Below, in pieces: positions 47,743 through 58,600 of a stretch of DNA of 64,000 nucleotides. The notes beneath the pieces are model-generated. The model made no database searches. It was not told where the DNA came from and was given only the letters and a program-made list of their open reading frames with translations. Each line of letters opens with the position of its first letter. The stretch's first letter is position 1. Position numbers and translations under genes: made by a program. Origin of the DNA: Limnomonas spitsbergensis (taxonomy: Eukaryota > Chlorophyta > Chlorophyceae > Chlamydomonadales); NCBI GenBank assembly GCA_037349105.1, contig JAYJMM010000041.1, positions 9,980,501-10,044,500 on the forward strand. The letters run 5' to 3'.

Positions 47743-48547
47743 TGTCACGACGTATGGGTGCACCGCACGTATGGGTGGCTTGTACATTCTTTTTGGTTTC
47801 GGATCCAGTATGTTTTGTGGTACTTCGAGAATGCCTGGCTAGCTCCAAGCATTCTTCTCTTCTTACTCAAGTAACATACCAAATTTGAATCACCCTGCTA
47901 CTATAACCTGTTCTGGGATTAACGTCCACTTGCGATATTTCGGCCCTTTATCAAGGCTAGGACATTACACTGATCGGAGATCTCTAGTTAATTCTACACT
48001 GATCCGTTCTCTCTAAGACCACTTCACCAAGTATCAGGACCTGGCAGCTACATTGTGCGAATATCTCTAATTAACAAATACACTTATTCGCTATCTCTAG
48101 CTCCAGCACCTCTACTTTCATCCCTCTCAGCTCTATCTCTCGCTTACAACCCTATGCTGTGAACCTATCATCTCTATCTCTAGGATATAAGTCGACACTG
48201 TGAGATGCTATCCAAGCCTTTCCTGGCTACCAAGTCGACCTACTGCTCCAGCAGTCGATCTTCTCCATCAATAGTCATCTTTTCAGCTCAACCTTCCTCA
48301 TCACTTCGGCTGTTTCGTCCTCAAGTTCGATCCACGCCGCCCCCCATCTGGCACAAGTCGTCTTCAGTACAACTAGCCCCTCTGGGATCGAGTTCACTTC
48401 GTCACTTCTGTCAACAGTAAGAGAGGAATCATCAGAGGTTAATGCAGTAACCCGAGGATTAGTCGAGGATAACCTGTCTGCCAGCAGTTTATCGCTCCTG
48501 CACACGCTAGTTAACCCCTATAAAGGGCACTTATCACTCCAATAGCA
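47743..48547. mobile_element. ~805-bp dispersed repeat, copy B (solo LTR candidate)
   Basis: Starts TGTCACGACGTATGGGTGCA and ends CACTCCAATAGCA, i.e. TG...CA. It is flanked on both sides by GCAC (47739-47742 and 48548-48551), a possible 4-bp target duplication. No LINE sequence follows here, unlike copy A, which favours an independent LTR-type unit. TATAAA lies about 25 bp before the right end. Confidence 0.65.
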
Positions 48548-48759
48548 GCACGCAGTCACCCGTCACCAAGGCCCCTCTCTCCCATAGCGCTCCAAGGGCG
48601 ACCTGTGCGCATATACGTGCTCATTGTACTCCCGCACATCTTCGGACAGTTCAATAAGAGCCTTCGGTGTGCGACAAAAACCCGGTCAGGTATGTTGAGA
48701 TACTGACTTTCGTAGTTACACTGAGCATCTGTACAGCTAGGTAGGGCAGCTGTTCACAG

Positions 48760-48985
48760 CTCCGGATATATCCGATTTTGAAAGTGTGGCTCTCAGGCCT
48801 GTTGGGCACCGTGAACATATCTGGTTAGATCCACAGAAAGTGTGGCACTCTGGCCTGGCGGGCGCCATGAACATGCTTAAATATATCCAGTGGAAGTGTG
48901 ACCCTCCTGCGTGGCAGACGCTATGTACAGATCTAGAAAGATCCACTCAAGTGTGAAACTCAGGCATGTCAGGCACCATGAACAC
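48760..48985. repeat. Decayed ~60-bp tandem repeat
   Basis: Four diverged copies of AAGTGTGGCTCTCAGGCCTG followed by GGGCACCGTGAACAT and a TCTGG/AGATCCA tail. Strongly mutated. It lies just outside the 3' end of the unrecognised minus-strand gene. Confidence 0.7.
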
Positions 48986-49286
48986 AAAGGCAGTAACTGT
49001 ATTTCCCTGGGCATGAGAGAGGGCCAACTCGGCAGGCAGGTTGCATGCGTGCATTTAATTCCTGGACATGCTCAATGATTCCGAATTATATTCTTAGCTT
49101 ATTTTAGTGCTTCCGTGCCATGTGTATCAACAAAAAAATTGTGCCTCATTCAAGGAACACAATGGCTAAGGCGGTACCGTCGGTACATGATGTTTGGTGG
49201 GTGCAGAGCAGGGGGGTAGGGAAGGTGGGGAACAGAAGGAAGGAGTGCCCCCTCCTGACGAGGGAGGGAGGTGTGGGGGGGCTTAC

Positions 49287-52200
49287 TGGAGTGGGGGCAC
49301 ATGGTGAATTTTTGCAGCGCATCCTCATCTCTGACATGAATGTTTGCATGCTATTACCGGACGCATCCCATCTGCCTTCTGGCTCTCCATGGCCTGAACA
49401 CAATTCCAAATTGTATTTTAAACGCATCTGGCCCAAGTCTTCTCCCGAGGGAAGCGTAGACGCTGTCGCCGCTGCATGCCTGCGAGGGCTGTCATTGGAT
49501 CCACCGGTAGCAGAAGTCCTGGATCTAACATTGGATGCAGGCGAATCAGCAGGATCGGCGGGTGCCGCCGTGTCTGAAGTGGATGCCACACTCATTTGCC
49601 TGGCAGAGATTTCATCAAGCAGCTCCTGTCAAAGTGTGGACAAGCGTCAGGTTCTAGGTGGAGGCTTGAGGCTTCAAGGACGTAGAAGGTTCAAGGGTGA
49701 TTACATTTTAAGATCTGCCTTGGCGTTCCCTCCTCTCTGCGTGTCTTCTAAAGCAAAGGAGCGAATCCTTCACACATTTTGTGTACAAGCGCAAGGCACC
49801 ACTCTTTGGCCAATCCATGCCACACGCGACATGCAGTTTCAACAGAACCCTTCCTCCTCTTAGGCCTTCCCGGCCTTAGCCAGTCAGTTAACCTTATTGA
49901 AACAGTGCTAGCTTGTGCCATGCGCATGCAGCTTCATCACCCCCCGTCCTCCTCTTAGGCATGTGTTCTTATAAGGCGCCACTGAGGTGGCAGAGCACTT
50001 GCCTGCGGTGTCGTACACACTCTTCTCTTCCTGATCCTGCCTCCAACAGCTCCAAGCCGGGAGGAGTGAATGCTTCTGGCAGAACTGTTGCACGCTCCTC
50101 ACGGCAGAAGCAGCTCTGAGCGAGCGGCAGATAAAATCAGGGTTCACACTTTCAGTACTCAGGGATCAACTATTTTGTAAAGAAAGGGAATAATTGGGCT
50201 GTTAATGATTTGGGGTTAAAAAGCCAGGGCTCTCAGGGATTATAATATTTTGATCAGGTGTTTGAGTTGTTTAGCTTCAAGGTCTTACTCTTAGAGCACT
50301 CAGGGAGCTATTCTGTCCAGGGGTTTGGGGTTAGATCCGATCTCCGGCCACAGGCTGTAATGCAGCTGAGCTGCAGCGCAAGCACCCTACATAACTAGTG
50401 TCTCATCAAGACCATCTCAGAATGAAGCAAAGCTGAAGGTCTGCCCCCCTGGTTACCTGAAGGAGCGTGTCCAGGACCTGTGCCGCAACTTGATCATCAT
50501 AGCCCATGAGACGAGAGCGGGCCCGAGCCATGGCCCCTTCGGCTAGCTCCTGGTAAGCTTGGTTATTCTGTCACATCAGTATGAAGGGATAGTATGGATG
50601 GCTCAGCTAAACCTGCATTATCAGTTTGCCAGAGTTTTTAGATTTTACCGCAGGTCGAATAACAAACCAGCCAGTTAACGTTCAAATCCACCAAACAACT
50701 GGAGCTCGAAATGGGTTGAGCGGTTGGAGCTGACTTGTGCAATAGTGGTGCCAGATCAGGAACAATGAAAACATACCCGGCACCCCACCCTTGTCCCAAT
50801 CTTGACTCTTGAGGGACAAGATTGAAGCCAACTGTTGCCAAAAAATATAGTTATTTCATGTTGCACGGTGAGACCCTTTCCAGTGCATGAGAGACCTAAA
50901 AGCTGGACAAGATGCAATTCAAATGTCTAAATTGGAGTGCTGCCTCACCCTTGCCACACTAGAGGGATACATCTATCTGGATCTTTCAGTGTCAGGAATA
51001 TTCTTCGGGGTTGTCCCAGGATGAAGCGTCAGGCAACTACTGTCCAAGCTCATTACAACATCTGACCCACTTCATTGCACCATGTTAAGGGGCTGCATTC
51101 TTTAAGAGGTGGGAACCTAAACGGTAGGAAACTTGTAGCCTAAACAATTCAGTGTGTGACAACAGACGCTTCTGGAGGGGCACCTCTTGTTTGAAAGTGG
51201 CATCAGTCAAGGACAAACTCCCGCTATGCACACGCTGCTGAAGGGCAGGTTACCTTCATCTGTACTGTTTAATGCATACACTAAATGACGGGCAGGGTAT
51301 GTCTGTGGACCCTAGACATACAGGGTGGGCTAGGTGGCTTTGTCAGGTCAGCAGACAGGGCACCTGACAACAGGCTGATTGCATCAGACACGTTTGAGGT
51401 AGCAAAGTCGAGAGGCGTTCAGCAGGACACTGCTCATTCATCTCGTCCCACCCTTGCACAAATACTGTTCTGGGTGGATGTGCGTAAGCTTGTAACATTT
51501 AGCATCAACCTCATGTGATCAGCAAAGGTTACACCCAGGCAGGGTCCAGCAGATAGCCTCTTGACCCACAACCCCTCCGCACCCCCTCCTAAGCCCTCTT
51601 ACTCTAAGAAGAGGAAGCCCTATGAGGCTATGACCCCCCCACCACCACCAGAACCCTCGATCCTTCCTAAACCCCTCCTAAACCCCTAATCCCTCATAAA
51701 CCCCTCCTTAACCCCTAATCCCTCCTTAACCCCTCCTAAACCCCTAATCCCTCATAGACCCCTCCTTAACCCCGAATCCCTCCTAAACCCCTCCTTGACC
51801 CCTAATCCCTCATAAACCCCTCCTTGGCCCCTAATCCCTCCTAAACCCCTCCTAAACCCCTGATCCCTCCTAAACCCCTAATCCCTCCTAAACCCCTCCT
51901 AAAACCCTAATCCCTCATTAACCCCTCCTTGACCCCGAATCCCTCCTAAACCCCTAATCCCTCATAAAGCCCTCCTTAACCCCTAATCCCTCCTAAACCC
52001 CTCCTAAACCCCTGATCCTTCCTAAACCCCTAATCCCTCCTTAACCCCTCCTAAACCCCTAATCCCTCATGAACCCCTCCTTAACCCCGAATCCCTCCTA
52101 AACCCCTCCTGAACCCCTAATCCCTCCTAAACCCCTCCTTTACCCCTAATCCCTCCTAAACCCCTCCTAAACCCCTAATCCCTCATAAACCCCTCCTTAA

Positions 52201-55200
52201 CCCCTAATACCTCATAAACCCCTCCTAAATCCCTAATCCCTCATAAACCCCTCCTTAACCCCTAATCCCTCCTAAACCCCTTATCCCTCCCAAACCCCGC
52301 CCCCCTCATTAGCAGCAGACTCCTCCTAAACCATGAGAACCTCCCCGCTGCTGTACCAGAGTGAATTACCTGTTTTATTCCATACCAGTACTGCACTTGT
52401 ACCTGTGCAAAGCTGTCAAGGCTGCTCTTCATCCGGCTTCTGGTGCCCCCCTGGCCAGCTGTGCCAATGCTGCCGCATGCTGTAGCGCTGTGCCGGCTGC
52501 TGCCGCCGGAGCCGCCCCAGGGTGAGGTTCTGTCTTGAAGCAGCCGCTCCTGAAGAAAAAGTATAAGGTTAAAGTAATGGTCAAGGCTATCATGTTAACC
52601 CAGCTACATGACCCCGCCCGGGTGGGGTTCCGTCCCGAAGCAGCCGCTCTTGAAGGATGAGGTTAAGTTTACGATCATGGTGGAGGTCATGATGGTTCCT
52701 GAGCCTCCCCGACCTCCTCTATGTGAGGCTCAGCCCTGAAGCAGCCGCCCCTGAGAAGGAACTACGGAAGCTTAATCAAGCCACACCCCATCGTCCTTTA
52801 TTGATAGAGGCCATGCAGACATCATGCATGCAATGACGGCGAGCATACAGGCCTAGGAGGAGCAAGGGATGAAGGCCCGGATGCAGTTCAGGAGCGCCCC
52901 CCCCCCCCCCTCCCCCCCTCCCCTCCTTTTCCCCCAGCTGGTACAGGTTCTGGATGGTGGCCCCTTTGACGGGATGAGGTGCCTCAAAGCCTGGGTGGTC
53001 ACTTTCACTTTCACTTTCACTTTTCACTTTTCACTTCACTTCACTTTCACTTCACTTTCACTCACTTCACTTTTTGCCAGGCCTGCATAGGGCACACAGA
53101 GGTCACGATGCAGTATGGGCTCGTGAGAGAAACTGGAAGGATGCGGCCCCCGCCGCCCCGCCAGGAACAACATAAGGAATTCAACAATGGCCATGCAAAG
53201 GGTTTCTTTGCCAGTCCCGACATCTGGACATACTGTTCTATTTCCGGATTAGTTTTACTGACTAGGTAGGGCCGAAGCCTCCGGGTGGAAAACAGGTTCA
53301 GCTGCAGCAGAGGCTTGTGAGAAGGCGACCACTAGCGGACTATCCTGCAACCAGTAAGCCTCTCCATGATGTGCACCATGACAGGTATGCACACGGCTCA
53401 GGGTTATAAGGGACAAGGGTATAGGGTATTGTGTCTTCATTCTGCCTCGACTAGAGTGCACTCTGCAGGTTTTGTCTTGCCTGGTAGTTTTTGTAAGCCA
53501 GAGAGCTGGCCAGACTGAGGAGGAGATTCTGGTTGATCTTGGAATCTGTACGGCAACCAAATAGCAAGGACAGGCACATGGAGATAATCATCGTATGGCC
53601 ACATTTGCGATACATCGCCTGCGCAACCACCTTAACGCCTCTTTCGAAGGGCTAGGCATGGCAAACAGGAATGCAAGAGAACGGCTTTTGACATCGAAGG
53701 TGAACGAACAAAACGCCAAGGCAGCGCTGAGGGTCCAGTTAAATTGTCATAAAGATCAAGGAGCCCACCTCTTAAAGCCCACCTCTTGGAGCCCACCTTG
53801 CCAGTCCTTGATGAAAACAAGCTCCGCACAAAGCTTTGAAAGCACCTGGACACATGAGAGTTCCGTCCACTTACGGTAAGTTCCAATGGTCCAGCAAGCC
53901 TTGCCACACTTGAAGATTTCTACGGGTAGTACTGCTCAGTCCATCCTGTTTGCACTACCTGGACAAGCCTATTGGGTACATGCCTAGGGTATGCTGTATA
54001 CCCTAAGCATGTACCCAATAAGCTTAGGGTATACATGCGCTGGCATAGGCCTGCACCGTTGGCAAGCACTTCCGGGTGGTCCTGATACCGGTAGACACAA
54101 AATGGTCATTGTTGCGAGGGTTCAGTAAAAGATGAAGAAACCTAAAACAAATGTTTTTGATAGACCCAAATAAACATATCATATTTGTCCTAAGTGCGCT
54201 CACCTCCTTATCCTTGGATCCGCTTGCTGCCGCTCGTTGCATATCAGACAGCCAGAACAGGAAGCCAGAGTCCGTTGCGTCGGCCCTGGCAGCAGCCTCA
54301 ACCCTCCACTGCTCCGGTGGTAGCTGCACAAAGATCTCCGCACAGGCCTGGTAGTGTGGCGCAAGGCAAGATTTGAGGACGAATTTCAGGGCCGGTGGGT
54401 GGCAGTGCACCCTATGCTATTTTTAGCTTGTCCTGCTTAGTGGCTCAGGTGCAGGGGCTGGGCTGTGTCATTGTTCCAGGAACAAGGCAGAAACGGCAAA
54501 AGCTCATGTCTCCTGGAGTTTTCATGGCCAAGGGGCAGCTGTTTACTTAACTGAAATCTAACTTTGAATGGATGAGTTACTGTGGCCGTGTGAGCGCATG
54601 TTGATCGGATGTCTTTGCTGTTCCTGCTCGCCTTTTCTCAGCTGAGGACAAGGGCAAGAAATATACTCAGACTGTCTTTTGTGATAGCATCCTGGGCTTT
54701 TAGGTTTGGGCGGCTATCATCACACTTTGTTACGTCCTAGTAAAATACTATTCTTTTAAAAGCTACGTTGCCTACGCAATCCACCCTTACAGACAGTGAC
54801 TTGAACAATCGTCCTGACTGTGAAGCATGGATGCATGCTCGTCATGCAAGCATGCACTATGTCCCATGGATTGGTAGCATGCAGGATTGCAGGGCAAGTA
54901 CGGCATGGCCGTGGTTTCCGACGTATACTATGCAACCTTTTCCACTCTTGAATCACGTGCAGCTGCTGTCTTACCTTATACTGATCAATCTTTGCAGCGG
55001 CATAAAATTCGCTAGCACCAGGCATGCGTCCTGCAGCAGATCCCCACCCCTTTTCCGCCCGGCAAGAAACATACCCATGCCAGTGCCTAGATTCCCTCTG
55101 GTGACTGATGACACAGTAGCTCGAAGGGTTCCGGATTGGAGTTTGAAGATTGGCCTTTCCCGCTCCTGGAGCCATCGCTTCGACGGCTCCTCGCTGCATC

Positions 55201-55202
55201 AT
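49287..55202 (-). CDS. Unrecognised multi-exon gene
   Basis: No known domain recognised. ATG at 55202 (a second follows at once). Exons I can support: 55202-54975 (basic N-tail ending AAAKIDQYK), 54347-54204 (ACAEIFVQLPPEQWRVEAAA..), 53845-53797 (VLSKLCAELVFIKDWQ), 52549-52403 (Ser/Gly/Arg-rich, ending MKSSLDSFAQ), 50549-50457 (ELAEGAMARARSRLMGYDDQ), 50115-49999 (acidic, LELLEAGSGREECVRHRRQ) and 49625-49287 (ELLDEISARQ then Ser/Ala-rich). Exons 1-2 and the last four are phase 0 throughout. The join from 53797 (phase 1) to 52549 needs one or more missing exons; segments near 53344-53260 and 52960-52910 are candidates. The 3' end below 49287 is not found. The helical, charged character suggests a structural or scaffolding protein, but this is a guess. 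Confidence 0.5.
51600..52310. repeat. Telomere-like CCCCTAATCCCTCCTAAA satellite
   Basis: About 700 bp of short units such as CCTCCTAAACCCCTAATC and CCTCATAAACCCCTCCTTAA, all variations on CCCTAAA-like words. It fills the intron between exons 52549-52403 and 50549-50457 of the unrecognised gene. It is a degenerate interstitial telomere-like array, not a true telomere, since single-copy sequence continues on both sides. Confidence 0.85.
52598..52762 (-). repeat. Two ghost copies of an exon start
   Basis: The 5' edge of exon 52549-52403 (plus text TTGAAGCAGCCGCTCCTGAAG) recurs at about 52636 (CGAAGCAGCCGCTCTTGAAG) and 52738 (TGAAGCAGCCGCCCCTGAG), spaced about 100 bp, together with the preceding GTGAGGTTC/GTGGGGTTC text. 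These are upstream in the minus sense and are decayed. Confidence 0.75.
52998..53075. repeat. CACTTT microsatellite
   Basis: CACTTTCACTTTCACTTTT-type repeat mixing 5- and 6-base units. Intronic in the unrecognised gene. Confidence 0.9.
53762..53803 (-). repeat. Triplicated donor site
   Basis: AGCCCACCTCTT / AGCCCACCTCTTGG / AGCCCACCTTGCC: three tandem copies of the exon-intron boundary of exon 53845-53797 at 15-17 bp spacing. In the minus sense each gives AAG or GAG followed by GTGGGCT, i.e. three consecutive potential donors. Confidence 0.75.
53971..54018. repeat. Near-perfect hairpin
   Basis: ATTGGGTACATGC(C)TAGGGTAT pairs with ATACCCTAAGCATGTACCCAAT around a ~4-base loop. A third partial copy of the arm (AAGCTTAGGGTATACATGC) follows at 54020-54038. 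Intronic; possibly a minute foldback element. Confidence 0.8.
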
Positions 55203-55666
55203 GGACCGCCCGTTGTATGTATTCAAGACATTCAAATGATTGTGATCGAAGATGCCACTGCGATATTTGAATCAGGATCGACGAGGATTAAGCGCAAGCC
55301 GTGCTTGCTACTGCTGTTGCTGTCCTGCCGGCAACTGCCATGCGGTTGGAATGAGCACTTGGTTTTGCGAACATGCAGAGCAGGCGACCTAATAGCAGGG
55401 ATTCAACATAACAGTTGTTCCACCCTAATGCATTTGGTCCTGGGACAGATTGACAGGTGGCTGATACTGCTGGCAAGGCGTCGATACTAGATCTGTGAGT
55501 TGGAATTCTGGCCGTAACCGACCTGCAAGCTACTGCGTTGCGGTACATTTTAGTTGACTAGCCATTCCCAGCTTGCGCATCCATGTCAATACGTCATGCG
55601 TGCTCAGACAGCTATCATAACTAACATGGTTGAATTCAAGTACTGATTTCACACGGAGCGGCCAAG
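55203..55666. promoter_or_regulatory. Bidirectional promoter region
   Basis: 464 bp between the divergent start codons of the unrecognised gene (-, ATG 55202) and the EF-hand gene (+, ATG 55667). A shared promoter is inferred from geometry only; I see no diagnostic element. Confidence 0.4.
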
Positions 55667-58600
55667 ATGATGACCAAGCCCCGATATCCCAATTTCACCG
55701 ACTTAAAGCCCGACAAGGCTCCCAAGCTCGATACAGATGGCGACAGCGTTGTCTCCTTCGCCTCGGGACCGATTCCGCATAAGCAACTTGTGCGATACAA
55801 CTGGGGAGCTAACGAGAAGGTCAACCATGACGCGTTCCACCGCATGCTGGAAGATTACAGAGAGGCGAAGCGGCGAGAGCTGGACCTGGAGCTTAAGGCA
55901 AAACAGTACGTTCGACACGTTGTAACGCTTGGAAATGGTCGACAGGTGCATGGTCGACCACACAGAGTTTATAAAATGTTGAAAAGAAGAGGCATGGCAC
56001 ATGCATGGCATGTTGAGGTAGAGCAAGTCTTTAATCTGGAGCTTCTGTCAGGTATCATGCTGGTGACCATGGTCCATGTGGTCCCTGGCTGGCTGGTCAT
56101 GAAGTGATAAGAGATGACTAACAAGCCATAACGAAAATAATGCAGCCTTAGTTTTGAATGCCTGCACCATGTACTCACCACGCAACAAGTATGCATGTCC
56201 AGCCTGTTGCATGTGAAGCATGTGTTCTTCACTCAAACACTGACGTGCCTGGCTATTCCAGTGGCCCGTCCGCAGCCCCTCACAGCTCTCTGTCCACCGA
56301 CCTTTCCACATTTTTCTGTGGCCTGCCTCTCAACCATTTGTAACTGCCTGCCTCTCAAACTTCCACCAGACTCTCTACTCAGCTGGCCCGAACGGAGGAG
56401 GCCGCCAAGAGGGCGCTGATTCAAACCGACGCAACCGCCAGGGGCGGAGCTGCTCAGAAGCTGTTGGATGCGGAGCGGGCGCTGCACAAACTGCGGGACG
56501 AGAACGCAGAGCTACGAAGCAAATTGGCCAGGTGTGGGCAGAAAGAAAAGGAGTGACGCCTCTCCTCAGTGCGACCGGGAGGGAAAATGAAGGCTGCCCC
56601 ACCTCAAGTGGGCCTGGGGGGGAATGAGGGGAGTCGCCCCTCCAATTAAATAAGATGTGCAGCCCGTGGCATACGCCCAATCAGATGCTGCCAGTTGTAA
56701 GCATGCCATGCAATATAGGCATAAAGCATGTGTGGAGCGCATGACCGTATCAAGGAGGCCAGTTGTGGGCAACATGGGTTACACGATTGCACCTGATCAA
56801 TCAACATGTGAGTATGATAAGGTGTGCTGGACAGCTTAAGAAGCTAGAGCCTATATGCAGCCCTGAAGCCTGCTTATACTCATACCTTCATACATCAGGT
56901 ATTCACAGACAACAACAGGGGTCAGCAGATGGCGCATGGGCACACCTGGCATGCCATTGCATGTGGGCGCCTCTCATGCCACTGCCCTTGCATGGCAGAG
57001 GTTCACCAAGCCATGCGTTCTCCCCCCTAGGCCCCCACCCCCCTGTACTGCCATATCTACTTGATGTTACCCCTGCCTCCTCCCCTGCTCCCACTTCCCG
57101 GTAGAAGAAGAAGGTTGCTGATGGGAAGATCGCGTATGATAACACCAAACAGCACCTGGAGGTGGCCCTGAAGGAGAAGCATCCTCTGTCTTGGCTGCAT
57201 GGTCACCACCCCCACCCCTCCCCCCGCCCCGACGCTCAGGGAAAAGAAGAAGGTAGTGGACGGGAAGCTGGCACACGATGACACGAAGAAGCGTCTGGAG
57301 GTGGCCCTGAGGGACCAGCGTGCTCTGTCCAAGCGGGTGGGCGACGTGGAGCGCAAGAACAGCATGCTGAACCGCAAGCCAGAGGACGAGTACTGGGGCG
57401 AGGAGGCGGGGCGCAGGTGCGTGTGGATGGAAACCCACTGGAAGATGAGGCCTACCTGCGTTTTAAAGTTTTAGTCGGGACTGTGTTGTGTTCAGTACGG
57501 TACTTGAGCGAGGGGGCAGGGATGAGGTGAGGGAAATAGACAAACAGTGAAGATCAATGTTTAACAAACATGGTAGTCCTTGCTTTGGGGGGGTCAGGTG
57601 GAAGCCTCTCCTCATGGCGCACCCAGATGGACCTGGGGGGGCTGCAGACTGAGGGCTTACCCATGCAGGGTCCCTTGGTGCCTCAGTGAGGGGTAAGAAG
57701 TCCTTTGACAGAGGCCTCATCCATACAGCCAGTGCATTGGTTGGTGAGGCGTGTGGATGACTTTGGCCGCAGGTTTGCAATGCAGCAGGACGAGCTGGTG
57801 GCCCTGCGTGAAGACAACTCCCGGCTGGAGCACCAGCTGGAGGCCGCACAGGGCGTCGTGGCGGGTGACACCGGCCACCTAGACTCACAGCTGCAGGAGC
57901 TCACTGCTCTGGTGAAGTTCTACGAGAAGAAGATTTCGTCGCTGGCGGAGCAACAGATCATCGTGCCACAGGCAAGTCCTGAACTCTGAGTCCGGAATTC
58001 TTAACCCTTAACCCTCGATTCTACAACCTGAACCCTACATAAGCCTATTTCTATAATAAGAAGATCTTGTTGGTGGTGGAGCAGCAGATCATCGTGCTGC
58101 AGGCGAGGGAGTGGGGTATGTACCTTTCTGGGGCAGAACAGAGATGGTGCCTGGAGTGCAAGCAGGGTACTTTCAGCCTCGAACCTCACGCCTCCCCACT
58201 TCCCAGTATTTTCATATCGCCACGGCCACTGCCACCAATAGTCTCCTAGGAAGTGTCTTAGAAGGCGCTCGTCTGGTGACTGGACATGGGATCTAGTGAG
58301 CATAGTGATTTAACGTCCTCCTTTCCCCTCCTCTTCCCCCAGCCTTCCCCAGTTTGGTTGGTCCTTGGCAGCCCCTCTTCTTATCCGGTTTTTTCATAAT
58401 TTGTAATGCCCCTGGTTCAGGACGGTGTCCCGGGCGGCCCGTTGTCTGATGACTGGATATTGGAGGAGCACGTCCACAAGGATGAGGTCTTCCTGCTGGA
58501 CCGGAAGACCGGCAAACTTTTCACCAACCCGGGAGAGGGCACCTGGCCACGGGCTATCGGTGAGCAGGGCAGGGTCCAGGGATATGATGGTCTTGATACA

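Noticed and set aside
51600..52310. Chromosome end
   Set aside because: Telomere-like units are degenerate and gene exons continue on both sides.
53255..53344. Additional exon of the unrecognised gene (QDSPLVVAFSQASAAAEP..)
   Set aside because: It looks coding, but joining it to the exon ending at 53797 (phase 1) creates an immediate stop, so it is left out of the model.
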